A DNA stretch of 64,000 nt from Heterodera schachtii (lineage: Eukaryota > Nematoda > Chromadorea > Rhabditida > Heteroderidae): the NCBI GenBank assembly GCA_023374025.1, contig SIJG01000020.1, positions 526,004 to 590,003 of the forward strand. Direction: 5' to 3'. Made by a program: the position numbers and the translations under genes. The notes beneath the pieces are model-generated. The model had not been told where the DNA came from. It was given only the letters and a program-made list of their open reading frames with translations, and searched no databases. Positions 45,148-56,813 of this stretch are shown piece by piece. The stretch's first letter is position 1. Every line of letters starts with the position of its first letter.

Positions 45148-46542
45148 ATGTTCCCTCTCATTCTGTTGCCTGTCCAAATCGTTCTGATCGTCCTCAGTGC
45201 TCTGTTTGTCATCATCTCACAATGCTGTGGCTCCAAGAAGAATAGGGTCTTTCTTTGGCTTTTCGTTTTCTGCTAATTTTGCTAATTCCCCCCCCCCCCC
45301 CAATTAAGGCGATGGAACAGTTCCTCAAGCAGGAGAATCTCGACTACCAAATGCAGTCGCGAGAGTTCATGCACGAGGCCGACTAATTGGAGGACTTTCA
45401 CGGCAAAGTGGTGGTGGACAACATCGTACATGAGAAGAAGGTGCGGTGCGTTTGGCTTCTGATCACTGATCAGTGATCTTCCATTGATATCTATCGCATT
45501 GGGCCTTCTGTTGCAGTCATTTGGGGCTCTGAATTTGCATGTTTTGTGGCCATTGATCACGATTATAACATCATGCATTTATGCGCCTATTCTGAATCCT
45601 GGATCCGAATTGGAACAAAAAGTCGAAAATTCATATGTTCGCTAACAGATGCAAGCAAGATTAGTCTGAAATCATTGGAAATCAAAATTAGTCACCATTT
45701 TGTACATATTTTAACACAAGCCTTGAAAATTCTCAACTTTTTGTTGAGTTTGGGTCCTCGGATTCTGAATAAGCCAAAAGACATGCCATATTCATTAGCA
45801 AAAAGCTATGCTTAGTAACTGATTGGATTCATGGGATGAATTAGAGCAGAATTCGATTCATGACAGACTAATGATCCCTGAATTCTGCCTGATTCGTTAG
45901 CTTAGTGATTCTAACTTTCCTCTGTTTTCAGAAGACTTACGCTAAGCAGCCGAACGACATGAGGGGCATCGCCGTTTAATTGGGACAAATGGCCGAACGT
46001 CGCCAGAAAGGTTGAGGATGCCAATGTTGCGTCCAAGGTGGGAAACTGTTTCCCAATTTTAACAGTTTAATGACGCACAACACCATTTTACACAGACTGG
46101 CATCAAACCAATGGTCGGAAAGGCGGGCGGCGTCACTTTGTTGGGTCAGTCGACGCTGGCGGGGTCGACGCACGGCAAAACGAAAGTGCGTTCATTTTGG
46201 GGGCGGCATTTTATTAAAAAACTAATATAATTGAATATGTTTTAAGCGCGTTTCTCAGAAGAAGCCCGGACCATCAGCAAACAGTTGGGCAGTGTCACAT
46301 CGGTGACGCAAAAATCTTCGGCGACTGAATCGGCCGAGGCCAAAAGTACGACGCAAAAACCTTCGGCGACGCTGGGCCAAAAGTCGGAGGCGGACCGGGA
46401 GAAGTCGAAGAAGGAGGAGGAGGAAACTGAGACCGAAACGGACGAGGAGGAGGAAACGACGGACAATGAGGAAGAGGATGAAGAAGGGGAGGAAAGCGGT
46501 GATGAGAACGAAGACGACGAAGAGGAGGACGAGGGAGAATAA
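45148..46542 (+). pseudogene. One-TM protein with acidic tail, copy 1 (nonsense codons)
   Basis: ATG 45148 follows a TTTTTCAG acceptor by 18 bases, as in trans-spliced genes. Exon 1 (45148-45246) encodes an N-terminal membrane segment (LILLPVQIVLIVLSALFVII) then CCGSKKNR. Exon 2 (45309-45440) reads AMEQFLKQENLDYQMQSREF, then TAA at 45384-45386. Exon 3 (45932-46037) has TAA at 45977-45979 and one surplus base. Exon 4 starts at 46096 (TGIKPMVGKAGGVTLLGQ). Exon 5 ends in RFSEEARTISKQLGSV and a Glu-rich tail. Both stops fall in the string TAATTGG. Either a pseudogene or a gene reduced to a 58-residue membrane peptide. Copy 2 has identical lesions. Confidence 0.65.
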
Positions 46543-47178
46543 GAAGCCATGGACGAGACGACGAATGACGGAGGAAGTTTGATGGAGAATGGCACAGTGC
46601 CAATGATATGCACCGTTATTTTCTGTTTTTGTTGTTGCCTGTTGCCCACCAATTATTGTACCATAAATTTGTAGGAATTTTTGTTGGATAAAATATTTTA
46701 TGTATACTTAGATATATGTAATGTATAAAAATGGCGCTGTTCGACCTGCTGATGACCTTTGAATATATTGTGATTTTCCGTTAGCATTGAATTTCAAAAA
46801 GTTTAAGTCACATGCTCCTATAAAATGATCAATCCCGGCAATTATTGTACAATTCGAAAATTCTCAATGAGTAAAAACGATCTCGCAACAAGTTCATTTG
46901 GCAAAAACTCAATTTCAAGTTGGATGAACAATACCAAGCCGATCACCATGGTGTGATCTAACAAATAAGATAATTTTGGAACGATTTAAATTACCTATTT
47001 TAATTTGTTTCTGCGTGATTTAATTTGGCACATGGAACAAACAAACACAATTTTTATGTGGAAACATAATGGTACAATCACAACAAATCAAGCATATTTC
47101 TACATAACATATATACAATAGGCACAATAAAGCAGGGGCCGGCATTTTTATAAGCATACATATACACACGTTATAACA
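46543..47178. other. Convergent 3' intergenic region, copy 1
   Basis: Contains the 3' ends of the one-TM gene (plus) and docking gene (minus). TAAAATATTTTATGTATAC and other AT-rich strings are present; no gene recognised. Copy 2 is 52846-53481. Confidence 0.5.
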
Positions 47179-48609
47179 TTAATATGATTTCGGAACTCTG
47201 TACAAGTCATCATCGTCTGTACTGTCCTTCGTTGTGTTCGGCACATTGTACAGATCATTCTCGTCGACATCATTCTTCGGTGCATCCATCTGTTGCGCGT
47301 TGCCTTCGCCATGGTCGCTTTTCAGTGCGTCCGGCACATTGTACATGTCGTCTTCGTCAAGAGCATTGCTCGGTGTCGTCGTTCCACGATTCTGTTGCGC
47401 GTCACCTCTGCCATGGTCGCTTTTCAGTGCGTCCGGCACATTGTACATGTCATCTTCGTCAAGTGCGTTCTTCGGTGTCCCATGCTCCAATGGTTGTTGC
47501 TGTTTTGGGTTGTACATGTCATCCTCCTCCTCAGCGTTCTGCTCCTCCTCATCATCAGCTTTCACTGGCTTTCGTAGCGGAATGGGCTTCACACCAGCAC
47601 GTAACGGCGCAACAGGCTGCGGCGTCGGCTTCTCTTTTCGTTGCACGTTGACTTGGAGCAACGGTCCACCACCAGTCGCAATTGTTGGCATAGCCGGCAT
47701 TTGGAATGGCAGCGGTTGTGGCGGTGCAAAACGAGGTTGAATTGGCTGCTGATGAGGCGGTGCATAAGGATGAACAGGTTGATGGAATGGACCATGCTGA
47801 ACAGGTTGATGAACTGCTTGCCCATGAGCTGCTGGCGACGGAGGACGCAGAGGAGCAGCAACAGGCTAAAATATTGTTGCGATTGAAAAAAGTACAGAAA
47901 AATGAGATGGATCAGTTTCACTTTCGCTGCTGTCAGTGGTCGTTGAGGAGGAAGAGGAGCCGGTCGTTTGCCCGCCGATGAAAGAGGACGCAATGGAAGA
48001 GCATGCTTTTTGAGAGGCGATGCAGCGGCGCCATGTTTTTTGACCGGTTGACGAGACGCTGGTGACAGAGGACGCAGAAGGCAACCACCAGCAGTAGTCT
48101 TAATTGTGTTTGTAATTAGTAGACAAGGCGTCAGAGAAAATTGCCATTGCGGAAAACTCACTTTGGCACCCGGTGCAGCACGTGGCAGAGGAACGGGCTT
48201 CTTGGACGGTGAAGAAAAGTCGGTCTTCTTGGGCGGCCATTTATCTTCCAGTTTCTTCTGGAGCGGCGATTTGTCCTCCGGCTTCTTCTTAAGCGGCGAT
48301 TTATCTTCCGGTTTCGTCTTATCCTCCGGCTCCTTCTTAAGCGGCGATTTATCTTCCGGCTTCTTCTTGAGTGGTGTTTTCGCGCCAGCCTTCTTCTTCA
48401 GCGAAGGTTTCGTGCCAAGCTTCTTCTTCTTGAGTGGTGTTTTCGCGCCAGCCTTCTTCTTCAGCGAAGGTTTCGTGCCAAGCTTCTTCTTCTTGAACGG
48501 AGATTTTGCCTTCGATTTCTTCGTAAGCGGCGATTTATCGACTGGCTTCTGCTCGAGGGGCGATGGTGTGGCAACATCAGGCTTCTTGGGCGGCGAATAA
48601 GGGGGCGTT
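47179..48609 (-). pseudogene. Tyrosine-motif docking protein gene, copy 1 (5'-truncated)
   Basis: Exons equivalent to exons 2-4 of the 53482-55253 gene are intact (about 48609-48162, 48098-47922, 47865-47179), but similarity ends at 48609 inside exon 2, six codons after its start. The exon 2 acceptor, exon 1 (MCFGRKKK) and the promoter are missing. It cannot make the membrane-anchored form, and probably is not expressed from its own promoter. Confidence 0.8.
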
Positions 48610-48909
48610 AGTAGTTATGGCCCGGGGCCCGTTTGAGGGGTTGGGGTGGTGTGAAAACACATGTTTTCACACCTTTGAGGGTGTGAAAAAATCTGTTACC
48701 GGCAGGTGTCCGGGGCCCATTTTTCGCGCAAAATTTTCGCGCATTTTTTCGGTGTACTGTATTTTAAAAATTTTTTTAAACCTAAAGGTGTGGGGGTTTA
48801 TTTTTTACCGCACTTTTTCCCTCATTATACTGTAATTTTTAATAAATTTTTTTCCTAATTAAACTGTAATTTTTATTAATAAAATTTCTCAATTTCGACG
48901 GCATTAGAT
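48610..48909. other. Junction DNA between duplicated segments
   Basis: Three hundred bases without a match in either copy. Contains a short inverted repeat GTGTGAAAACACATGTTTTC, repeated GGGGCCC strings and AT-rich DNA. Origin unclear. Confidence 0.6.
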
Positions 48910-49772
48910 ATTACCAGCCAATTTGGAATGTTATTGGCCATGAAATTTGGCCCATTTTTGCGCCAACCATTCGCAATTTGAATTTTTATGGTGAACATGC
49001 TCTTGAAGATTTACGTCGCCACTTTCGCCGACAATTCTCACTGATTTCAACATCAATTCAATCGATTCAAGTGATTTGTTGCCCGACTGTGATCGCTAAT
49101 GATGGACTAAATGCAACTGCCCGGGCAAGCGCTGTCAAAAATGGTTGAACACGCGAGAAAGATGGAAAGCCCAAAGCAACTGAATTGTCAGAGATCATTC
49201 AAACCACCACATTCACATGGATCAACGGGTTCAAAAGAGGTGTGTGTCCAAACATTTTTTAAATATAATATTTGGATTAATTGCCATTTGTTTTTCGTTT
49301 TTTCCATTGTTTAGGCATTTCTCCATGCCACCACCACTTCTTCGACCAGTTACATAATTCGACTTGAGGACTTAAAACAGCGGGAAATGAGTCATTTGAA
49401 TTGATCAATGAACGGACCAACGAAAAGCTGACATTGGAGAAAGAAGAAAATGATGATGAAAAAATGGAAGACGAAGATGATGCAACAGTGTTTATGGCTG
49501 TTGAAGCGATGCACAATTGGGCAGACGATGACGACGGTTCAATGGGAGGACGACAATTTGAACAATGTCAGCTTTACGTTTTATAGTGGCACGAATACGA
49601 ATTGCATTGGGTAAGTGGTGGTATGGCATTAGCTTTTGCTATAATAATAATATCGAATTTTAATTGGACTTACCTAATTTAGGCAATTGTCTCCACCAAA
49701 GGCGGGCCAAAAGAATGCAAAAATTGTCTGAAATGAAACCCGGGCCCAGCGGACAGCGGAAGAAAAAGTGAA
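48910..49772 (+). pseudogene. F-box-like G4 copy, truncated and frameshifted
   Basis: Starts mid-exon 3 at the equivalent of 42607 and keeps the exon 4 and 5 splice sites. Many one-base indels break the frame, for example CACTTTCGCC for CACATTTCGCC and GCCCGGGCAA for GCCGGGCAA. The start codon and F-box exon are absent. Confidence 0.85.
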
Positions 49773-50822
49773 TGAACGAATTATTGGAAAATGACAAATG
49801 GTCGATCATTAGGAATGGGAATTGATTGGATAATTAATGCTCCTCATATTATTTGTTGTTTCTTTGTTTGAATACATTTAGGAAATTATTGTTTTGATAG
49901 AAAGCCGAAATTCAACATTTTCGAAATTCTCACTTCTGTTCTAAAATCGATTAAAGAAGATAAATTTTGTCGCAGATCATTGAATATCAAAAAATGATCA
50001 TTTTGTACTGGGACGAACATAAAAGTGAATTTTGAGTTTTCGATATTTTCTTCGAATCTGAGTCCGCGGTTCGGAATTGCTCAAAACGGGGGTACTAATG
50101 CACTTTACCAGACATAAATTTTTTTTGTCTTATTAATTCATGTAAAATAGCTTCGGAGGGTTTTCAGCATCGCTGATTAAGAATCTGGCGTTCATTTCAA
50201 CTAATTCCGTACACCAGAACCCGAAATCGAAAATTCATGTTTTGTAGATTTTTTGATGGAGTTAAAATGAGGAAGAGAAAGAGAGGAAATATTGCCCTTT
50301 TTCCCTTTCTATGTTTTCTCTGCTGCTCCACTGTTTCGCTTCTCTCTGATTTCTTTGCCAGTGTCTCACCATTCTCCTCCAATTTTGTTTCTTTTTTTCT
50401 GTCAGTGTCCGCAAATTGTATATAAAAGTGCCTAAAATTCTCAGTCAACCCAAACATTTCAATTGCATTTCGTTATTCCGAATTTTTTTTTTTGTACCAC
50501 CTCAAATGTATGTACAAAGAATTAATTACCGCTTTTCTTTACGGATTTCCATGTCTTTTTTTCGCTTACAAATTAATTCTAAAATGAGTTCCAATTATAT
50601 ATGGTATTTATCAAATATTCCATCTTTTGACAAATCTCTTACCCGAACTCGAGCAGAAAGACGAAAATTTAAATTTTTCGGATTTCTCTTTTTTGCTCAA
50701 ATTTAAGTTATAGATTCAAATTGGATTAAATTGATGTCATATCAGGGACCCCCAAAACCCACCGTTGAACAAGTTTACATAAATAGCAAAAGTGCCATGC
50801 ATAAAATTGAAATGAACTTTTT

Positions 50823-51400
50823 GGTAATCCTGTACTTTATTGGTCCCTAAAGAAAAAGAAAAAAATAGAGGGTTTTTTGCGATTCTGAATAGCACTCGGG
50901 GGTTTTCGGGGGCGCTGATCACGAATATGACATCCATTTCGATCTATTTAGAATCCCGAACCCGAACTTTGTTTAATAATTTTTTTTTAATTGTTAAAAA
51001 CGTCTTCACTGGGGTTTTCGGGGTCGCCTAACCATTAATCTAACTTCAGTTTTGGTCAAAGTCGAAGCCCGGACCTGAATTCGAACAAAAGGAGAAAATT
51101 AATTTTTCACCAAAATTCACATTTGTTGTCCCAGATCTATTCAAATGAACGGAATATAATAGAAAATAAAAATTCACGGCCATTTACTTCATTTGAATCG
51201 ATTTTGGCCAATACATATGGGTTTTGGTGAAAAATTAATTTTCTCCTTTTGTTCGAATTCGGGTTCGGGATTCTAAAAAGTTGAAATGGATGTCATATTC
51301 GTGATCAGCGCCCCCGAAAACCCCCGAGTGCCACTCAGAATCGCAAAAAACCTTCTATTTTTTTTCTTTTTTTTAGGGACCAATAAAGTACAGGATTACC
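50823..51400. mobile_element. MITE, second copy of the 44529 element
   Basis: Same inverted ends and flanks as 44529-45109; duplicated with the segment rather than by transposition. Confidence 0.75.
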
Positions 51401-51438
51401 AAATTTTTTCCCTTTTTCAGCAATAATCAATCATAAAA

Positions 51439-52845
51439 ATGTTCCCTCTCATTCTGTTGCCTGTCCAAATCGTTCTGATCGTCCTCAGTGCTCTGTTTGT
51501 CATCATCTCACAATGCTGTGGCTCCAAGAAGAATAGGGTCTTTCTTTGGCTTTTCGTTTTCTGCTAATTTTGCTAATTCCCCCCCCCCCCCAATTAAGGC
51601 GATGGAACAGTTCCTCAAGCAGGAGAATCTCGACTACCAAATGCAGTCGCGAGAGTTCATGCACGAGGCCGACTAATTGGAGGACTTTCACGGCAAAGTG
51701 GTGGTGGACAACATCGTACATGAGAAGAAGGTGCGGTGCGTTTGGCTTCTGATCACTGATCAGTGATCTTCCATTGATATCTATCGCATTGGGCCTTCTG
51801 TTGCAGTCATTTGGGGCTCTGAATTTGCATGTTTTGTGGCCATTGATCACGATTATAACATCATGTATTTATGCGCCTATTCTGAATCCTGGATCCGAAT
51901 TGGAACAAAAAGTCGAAAATTCATATGTTCGCTAACTGATGCAAGCAAAATTAGTCTGAAATCATTGGAAATCAAAATTAGTCACCATTTTGTACATATT
52001 TTAACACAAGCCTTGAAAATTCTCAACTTTTTGTTGAGTTTGGGTCCCCGGATTCTGAATAAGCCAAAAGACATGCCATATTCATTAGCAAAAAGCTATG
52101 CTTAGTAACTGAATATGGTTAACTGATTGGATTCATGGATGAATTAGAGCAGAATTCGATTCATGACAGACTAATGATCCCTGAATTCTGCCTGATTCGT
52201 TAGCTTAGTGATTCTAACTTTCCTCTGTTTTCAGAAGACTTACGCTAAGCAGCCGAACGACATGAGGGGCATCGCCGTTTAATTGGGACAAATGGCCGAA
52301 CGTCGCCAGAAAGGTTGAGGATGCCAATGTTGCGTCCAAGGTGGGAAACTGTTTCCCAATTTTAACAGTTTAATGACGCACAACACCATTTTACACAGAC
52401 TGGCATCAAACCAATGGTCGGAAAGGCGGGCGGCGTCACTTTGTTGGGTCAGTCGACGCTGGCGGGGTCGACGCACGGCAAAACGAAAGTGCGTTCATTT
52501 TGGGGGCGGCATTTTATTAAAAAACTAATATAATTGAATATGTTTTAAGCGCGTTTCTCAGAAGAAGCCCGGACCATCAGCAAACAGTTGGGCAGTGTCA
52601 CATCGGTGACGCAAAAATCTTCGGCGACTGAATCGGCCGAGGCCAAAAGTACGACGCAAAAACCTTCGGCGACGCTGGGCCAAAAGTCGGAGGCGGACCG
52701 GGAGAAGTCGAAGAAGGAGGAGGAGGAAACTGAGACCGAAACGGACGAGGAGGAGGAAACGACGGACAATGAGGAAGAGGATGAAGAAGGGGAGGAAAGC
52801 GGTGATGAGAACGAAGACGACGAAGAGGAGGACGAGGGAGAATAA
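51439..52845 (+). pseudogene. One-TM protein with acidic tail, copy 2 (same nonsense codons)
   Basis: Identical exon plan to copy 1. The TAATTGG stops in exons 2 and 3 and the surplus base of exon 3 are shared, so the lesions predate the duplication or are not lesions. The readable 5' product would be MFPLILLPVQIVLIVLSA, the rest of the membrane segment and a hydrophilic tail ending MHEAD. Confidence 0.65.
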
Positions 52846-53481
52846 GAAGCCATGGACGAGACGACGAATGACGGAGGAAGTTTGATGGAGAATGGCACAG
52901 TGCCAATGATATGCACCGTTATTTTCTGTTTTTGTTGTTGCCTGTTGCCCACCAATTATTGTACCATAAATTTGTAGGAATTTTTGTTGGATAAAATATT
53001 TTATGTATACTTAGATATATGTAATGTATAAAAATGGCGCTGTTCGACCTGCTGATGACCTTTGAATATATTGTGATTTTCCGTTAGCATTGAATTTCAA
53101 AAAGTTTAAGTCACATGCTCCTATAAAATGATCAATCCCGGCAATTATTGTACAATTCGAAAATTCTCAATGAGTAAAAACGATCTCGCAACAAGTTCAT
53201 TTGGCAAAAACTCAATTTCAAGTTGGATGAACAATACCAAGCCGATCACCATGGTGTGATCTAACAAATAAGATAATTTTGGAACGATTTAAATTACCTA
53301 TTTTAATTTGTTTCTGCGTGATTTAATTTGGCACATGGAACAAACAAACACAATTTTTATGTGGAAACATAATGGTACAATCACAACAAATCAAGCATAT
53401 TTCTACATAACATATATACAATAGGCACAATAAAGCAGGGGCCGGCATTTTTATAAGCATACATATACACACGTTATAACA

Positions 53482-55253
53482 TTAATATGATTTCGGAACT
53501 CTGTACAAGTCATCATCGTCTGTACTGTCCTTCGTTGTGTTCGGCACATTGTACAGATCATTCTCGTCGACATCATTCTTCGGTGCATCCATCTGTTGCG
53601 CGTTGCCTTCGCCATGGTCGCTTTTCAGTGCGTCCGGCACATTGTACATGTCGTCTTCGTCAAGAGCATTGCTCGGTGTCGTCGTTCCACGATTCTGTTG
53701 CGCGTCACCTCTGCCATGGTCGCTTTTCAGTGCGTCCGGCACATTGTACATGTCATCTTCGTCAAGTGCGTTCTTCGGTGTCCCATGCTCCAATGGTTGT
53801 TGCTGTTTTGGGTTGTACATGTCATCCTCCTCCTCAGCGTTCTGCTCCTCCTCATCATCAGCTTTCACTGGCTTTCGTAGCGGAATGGGCTTCACACCAG
53901 CACGTAACGGCGCAACAGGCTGCGGCGTCGGCTTCTCTTTTCGTTGCACGTTGACTTGGAGCAACGGTCCACCACCAGTCGCAATTGTTGGCATAGCCGG
54001 CATTTGGAATGGCAGCGGTTGTGGCGGTGCAAAACGAGGTTGAATTGGCTGCTGATGAGGCGGTGCATAAGGATGAACAGGTTGATGGAATGGACCATGC
54101 TGAACAGGTTGATGAACTGCTTGCCCATGAGCTGCTGGCGACGGAGGACGCAGAGGAGCAGCAACAGGCTAAAATATTGTTGCGATTGAAAAAAGTACAG
54201 AAAAATGAGATGGATCAGTTTCACTTTCGCTGCTGTCAGTGGTCGTTGAGGAGGAAGAGGAGCCGGTCGTTTGCCCGCCGACGAAAGAGGACGCAATGGA
54301 AGAGCATGCTTTTTGAGAGGCGATGCAGCGGCGCCATGTTTTTTGATCGGTTGACGAGACGCTGGTGACAGAGGACGCAGAAGGCAACCACCAGCAGTAG
54401 TCTTAATTGTGTTTGTAATTAGTAGACAAGGCGTCAGAGAAAATTGCCATTGCGGAAAACTCACTTTGGCACCCGGTGCAGCACGTGGCAGAGGAACGGG
54501 CTTCTTGGACGGTGAAGAAAAGTCGGTCTTCTTGGGCGGCCATTTATCTTCCAGTTTCTTCTGGAGCGGCGATTTGTCCTCCGGCTTCTTCTTAAGCGGC
54601 GATTTATCTTCCGGTTTCGTTTTATCCTCCGGCTCCTTCTTAAGCGGCGATTTATCTTCCGGCTTCTTCTTGAGTGGTGTTTTCGCGCCAGCCTTCTTCT
54701 TCAGCGAAGGTTTCGTGCCAAGCTTCTTCTTCTTGAACGGTGTTTTGGCGCCAGCTTTCTTCTTCAGCGAAGGTTTCGTGCCAAGCTTCTTCTTCTTGAA
54801 CGGAGATTTTGCCTTCGATTTCTTCGTAAGCGGCGATTTATCGACTGGCTTCTGCTCGAGGGGCGATGGTGTGGCAACATCAGGCTTCTTGGGCGGCGAA
54901 TAAGGGGGCGTTGTTGGAGAAACGGGCATCTTAAAGGAGAAGAAGCGTTAAAAAATAAGCAAAATGATTAAATGACAAAAAACGGCGCTATTACAGTTTA
55001 CACGACCATAAAATAATTTGGCAACTTTAATGGACCATCATTTTTTCTAGAAGCCTCCAAATTAAACATTCTATATATCATTCGATAGCCTAAAGAGTTA
55101 ATTTGGTTGCTTCTAAAAAGTTATGGCCCATTAAAGTTGTCAAATTATTTTATGGTCGTGTAAATTGCAATAGAGTCCAAAAAAACAACTCACCACTTTG
55201 GTGTACTCAGGCGAACTCTGTCGCTTCCCTTTCTTCTTCCGGCCGAAACACAT
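53482..55253 (-). CDS. Putative membrane-anchored docking protein with repeated tyrosine motifs
   Basis: Four exons on minus (55253-55194, 54929-54465, 54401-54225, 54168-53482) join in phase 0 to 462 residues. The N-terminus MCFGRKKKGKRQ has Cys2 beside a basic run, a plausible palmitoyl/polybasic membrane anchor. Exon 2 is Lys/Pro rich with repeated KPEDKSPLKKK and LGTKPSLKKKAGAKTP units. Exons 3-4 are Pro rich (PLPPQRPL, APLRPPSPAAHGQ), with SH3-ligand-like PxxP. The C-terminus has five acidic tyrosine motifs: EEDDMYNP, EDDMYNVPDALKSDHG twice, ENDLYNVP and DDDLYRVP. Acidic residues before Tyr fit tyrosine-kinase substrates and YxxP fits some SH2 ligands. Role as a signalling scaffold is inference; no orthologue recognised. 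A TATA box lies at 55332-55343 (minus). Intron 1 holds a MITE. Confidence 0.75.
54984..55178. mobile_element. MITE, 195 bp, in docking-gene intron 1
   Basis: Ends GGCGCTATTACAGTTTACAC and GGACTCTATTGCAATTTACA are inverted, followed by GACCATAAAATAATTTG in each arm. Flanks CAAAAAAC and AAAAAAAC match at 7 of 8. Related ends to the 26550 element. Confidence 0.75.
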
Positions 55254-55331
55254 TATAATAATAATTGCAGAGCAACAATACAATTGTTGAATGATTACAG
55301 AGAGAATGAAAATGAGTGTTCATTCCGTCTC

Positions 55332-55343
55332 TATTTATAAAGG
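55332..55343 (-). promoter_or_regulatory. TATA box of the docking gene
   Basis: Minus strand reads CTTTATAAATAG about 80 bp before ATG 55253. It shares a 322-bp divergent intergenic region with the BAR gene. Confidence 0.65.
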
Positions 55344-55424
55344 CGTAAAGACAAAAAATTCGTAATAAAATTGCCTGTTTACGCGTTGAGCTACAAATAC
55401 AAAATTCCAGGGAAAATTGTTTTG

Positions 55425-55432
55425 TATAAAAA
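55425..55432 (+). promoter_or_regulatory. TATA box of the BAR gene
   Basis: TTTTGTATAAAAATGG. Its position implies transcription starts near 55450-55460, downstream of the in-frame ATG at 55432, which favours the ATG at 55576 as the true start. Confidence 0.6.
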
Positions 55433-55575
55433 TGGAAAATTTCACGCGTTTTCTTCACTTCATCAATTCCCTATTCTTCACGACAATTATTATTTGCTCG
55501 TCTCCAAGTCTCGTCCAACGTCTGCATTTATTGTTCATCAATCCTTCATCGGTTGGCATCCGCGCGCACTTCAAA

Positions 55576-56813
55576 ATGGACGCCCTCAAAAGGCTTGCGA
55601 GCCGTGCACGGCAGGTAAAAAAAATGGGCGGATTCTGGGGAATCAATTTTTTTAAAAATGCCATCCCCTGCACATTTCAGAAGTCGGCGGAGATCATCCT
55701 GAGCGCGGAGAAGACCGAAATCGGTGAGGAGGGCATTTTTGGTTTTCCTGAAAATCAAAAAAAAAAAAACAATTTTTTTCCCCAAAATTCAGGTGCCGAG
55801 CTGGAAGGACTGTTGACCAAGACAGACAAGACGGAGGAGCACATGAAGAAGCTGGTGCATGCCATCGAGGTGTACCTGCAGCCGAACCCTGGTGGACACT
55901 TAGAATTTGCAATTTTGCAGGAAAATACTAATTTTTTTTTTCCAATTTTCAGCAGTCCGAGCGCTGGACCCGCGAAAGGACAAATCCGGCCGACAGAACA
56001 CGCTGGACGGTCTTGGGGAGGCGATGAAGGTGTGGTTTTTGGCACATTCACAATTAACAAACCCATTTTTAATGCCCTGCCAAAATTTCAGGAAGCAGCA
56101 TCGAAAGCGGTGGGCGCCGAGTCGACCTTCGGAGGTGAGAGAATTTGGAATCGGAAAATGCTCAATTTAATTAACCCCACTAATTGTCTTTTCTGTTGTT
56201 TTTCAGCCATTCTGCTGAAGGTGTCACAGACGGAGTCCAAGATGGCAGCAGGGGAACGCCAACTCATCCAATCGATCACCACGCAAACCTTGGCAAGCCT
56301 CCGGCACCTGCTGGAGAACGAACTGCGCGCCGTCCAGGCGTGGATTTACATTTTTTATTCAATTTCCAACAATTTTTAATCCAAATCCCTCCTTTTCAGA
56401 AGGAACGCAGCGCGTTGAACAAGAAACGGTTGGATTTGGACGCGACAAAAAGCCGTTGGAAGCGCGCATCGGACGACAAAAAACCCGCTGTACGTCGTGT
56501 GTTCTTCCGCCGGGCTCCACTTTTCAACCGTTGACCAATTTCACTGTTTTTTTTTTTCAGGTTGAAGCAGAGTTGCGCAAAGCCCAAGACGAATTTGACA
56601 CTCAACTGGAGACCATCAGCACTGCGTTGGAAGCGCTTCAAACGGCCGTGGTGAGAATAATTTCACACCCCGAAAAAAAATTTTGACAAAATTTCAATTA
56701 TTTTCCAGGATCGTCAGGCTGAACAATTGGTGCAGTTCGTGGCGGCACAGATCGAATACCACAGCAGCAGCCTCAAACTTCTGAAGGACCTGAAGCGCGA
56801 CTTGGGAGCCTAG
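55576..56813 (+). CDS. Endophilin-B-like BAR-domain protein, no SH3
   Basis: Nine exons (55576-55614, 55681-55723, 55793-55891, 55953-56029, 56092-56134, 56207-56337, 56400-56489, 56561-56650, 56709-56813) give 238 residues. Order and motifs follow the SH3GLB/endophilin-B BAR domain: an AEKTEIGAELEGLL start, VYLQPNP, FGGAILLKVSQTESKMAAGE, RQLIQS, KERSALNKKRLDLDATKSR and QAEQLVQFVAAQIEYHSSSL. BAR domains dimerise into curved coiled coils that bend membranes. The usual C-terminal SH3 is missing, so partner recruitment would be lost. Intron 6 uses either a GC donor (CAG|GCGTGG) or a weak GT six bases earlier; both keep the frame. An in-frame ATG at 55432 would add a hydrophobic leader, but the TATA box argues against it. 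Confidence 0.8.

Larger units (their letters stand above)
42607..48609. repeat. Segmental duplication, copy 1 (6.0 kb)
   Basis: Matches 48910-54912 at a near-constant offset of about 6.3 kb with very high identity. It carries the 3' half of G4, the 44529 element, the one-TM gene and the docking gene minus its 5' exons. Breakpoints are mid-exon in both boundary genes. Confidence 0.9.
48910..54912. repeat. Segmental duplication, copy 2
   Basis: Counterpart of 42607-48609. Its first 870 bases differ from copy 1 mainly by single-base insertions and deletions, often in homopolymers, while the remaining 5 kb differ by rare substitutions and a few indels. Confidence 0.9.

Noticed and set aside
46242..46652. 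Minus-strand Ser-rich frame of 136 codons (and copy at 52545)
   Set aside because: Reverse complement of the Glu-rich tail of the one-TM gene; the plus frame has the splice sites.
47184..47740. Plus-strand Cys/His- and Ser-rich frames over the docking gene (and copies in segment 2)
   Set aside because: Antisense of the tyrosine-motif exon; the minus frame joins four exons in phase and has a TATA box.
55432..55575. Upstream in-frame ATG that would give the BAR protein a hydrophobic leader resembling a signal peptide
   Set aside because: The TATA box at 55425 overlaps that ATG, so it would lie upstream of the transcript start; endophilins are cytosolic.
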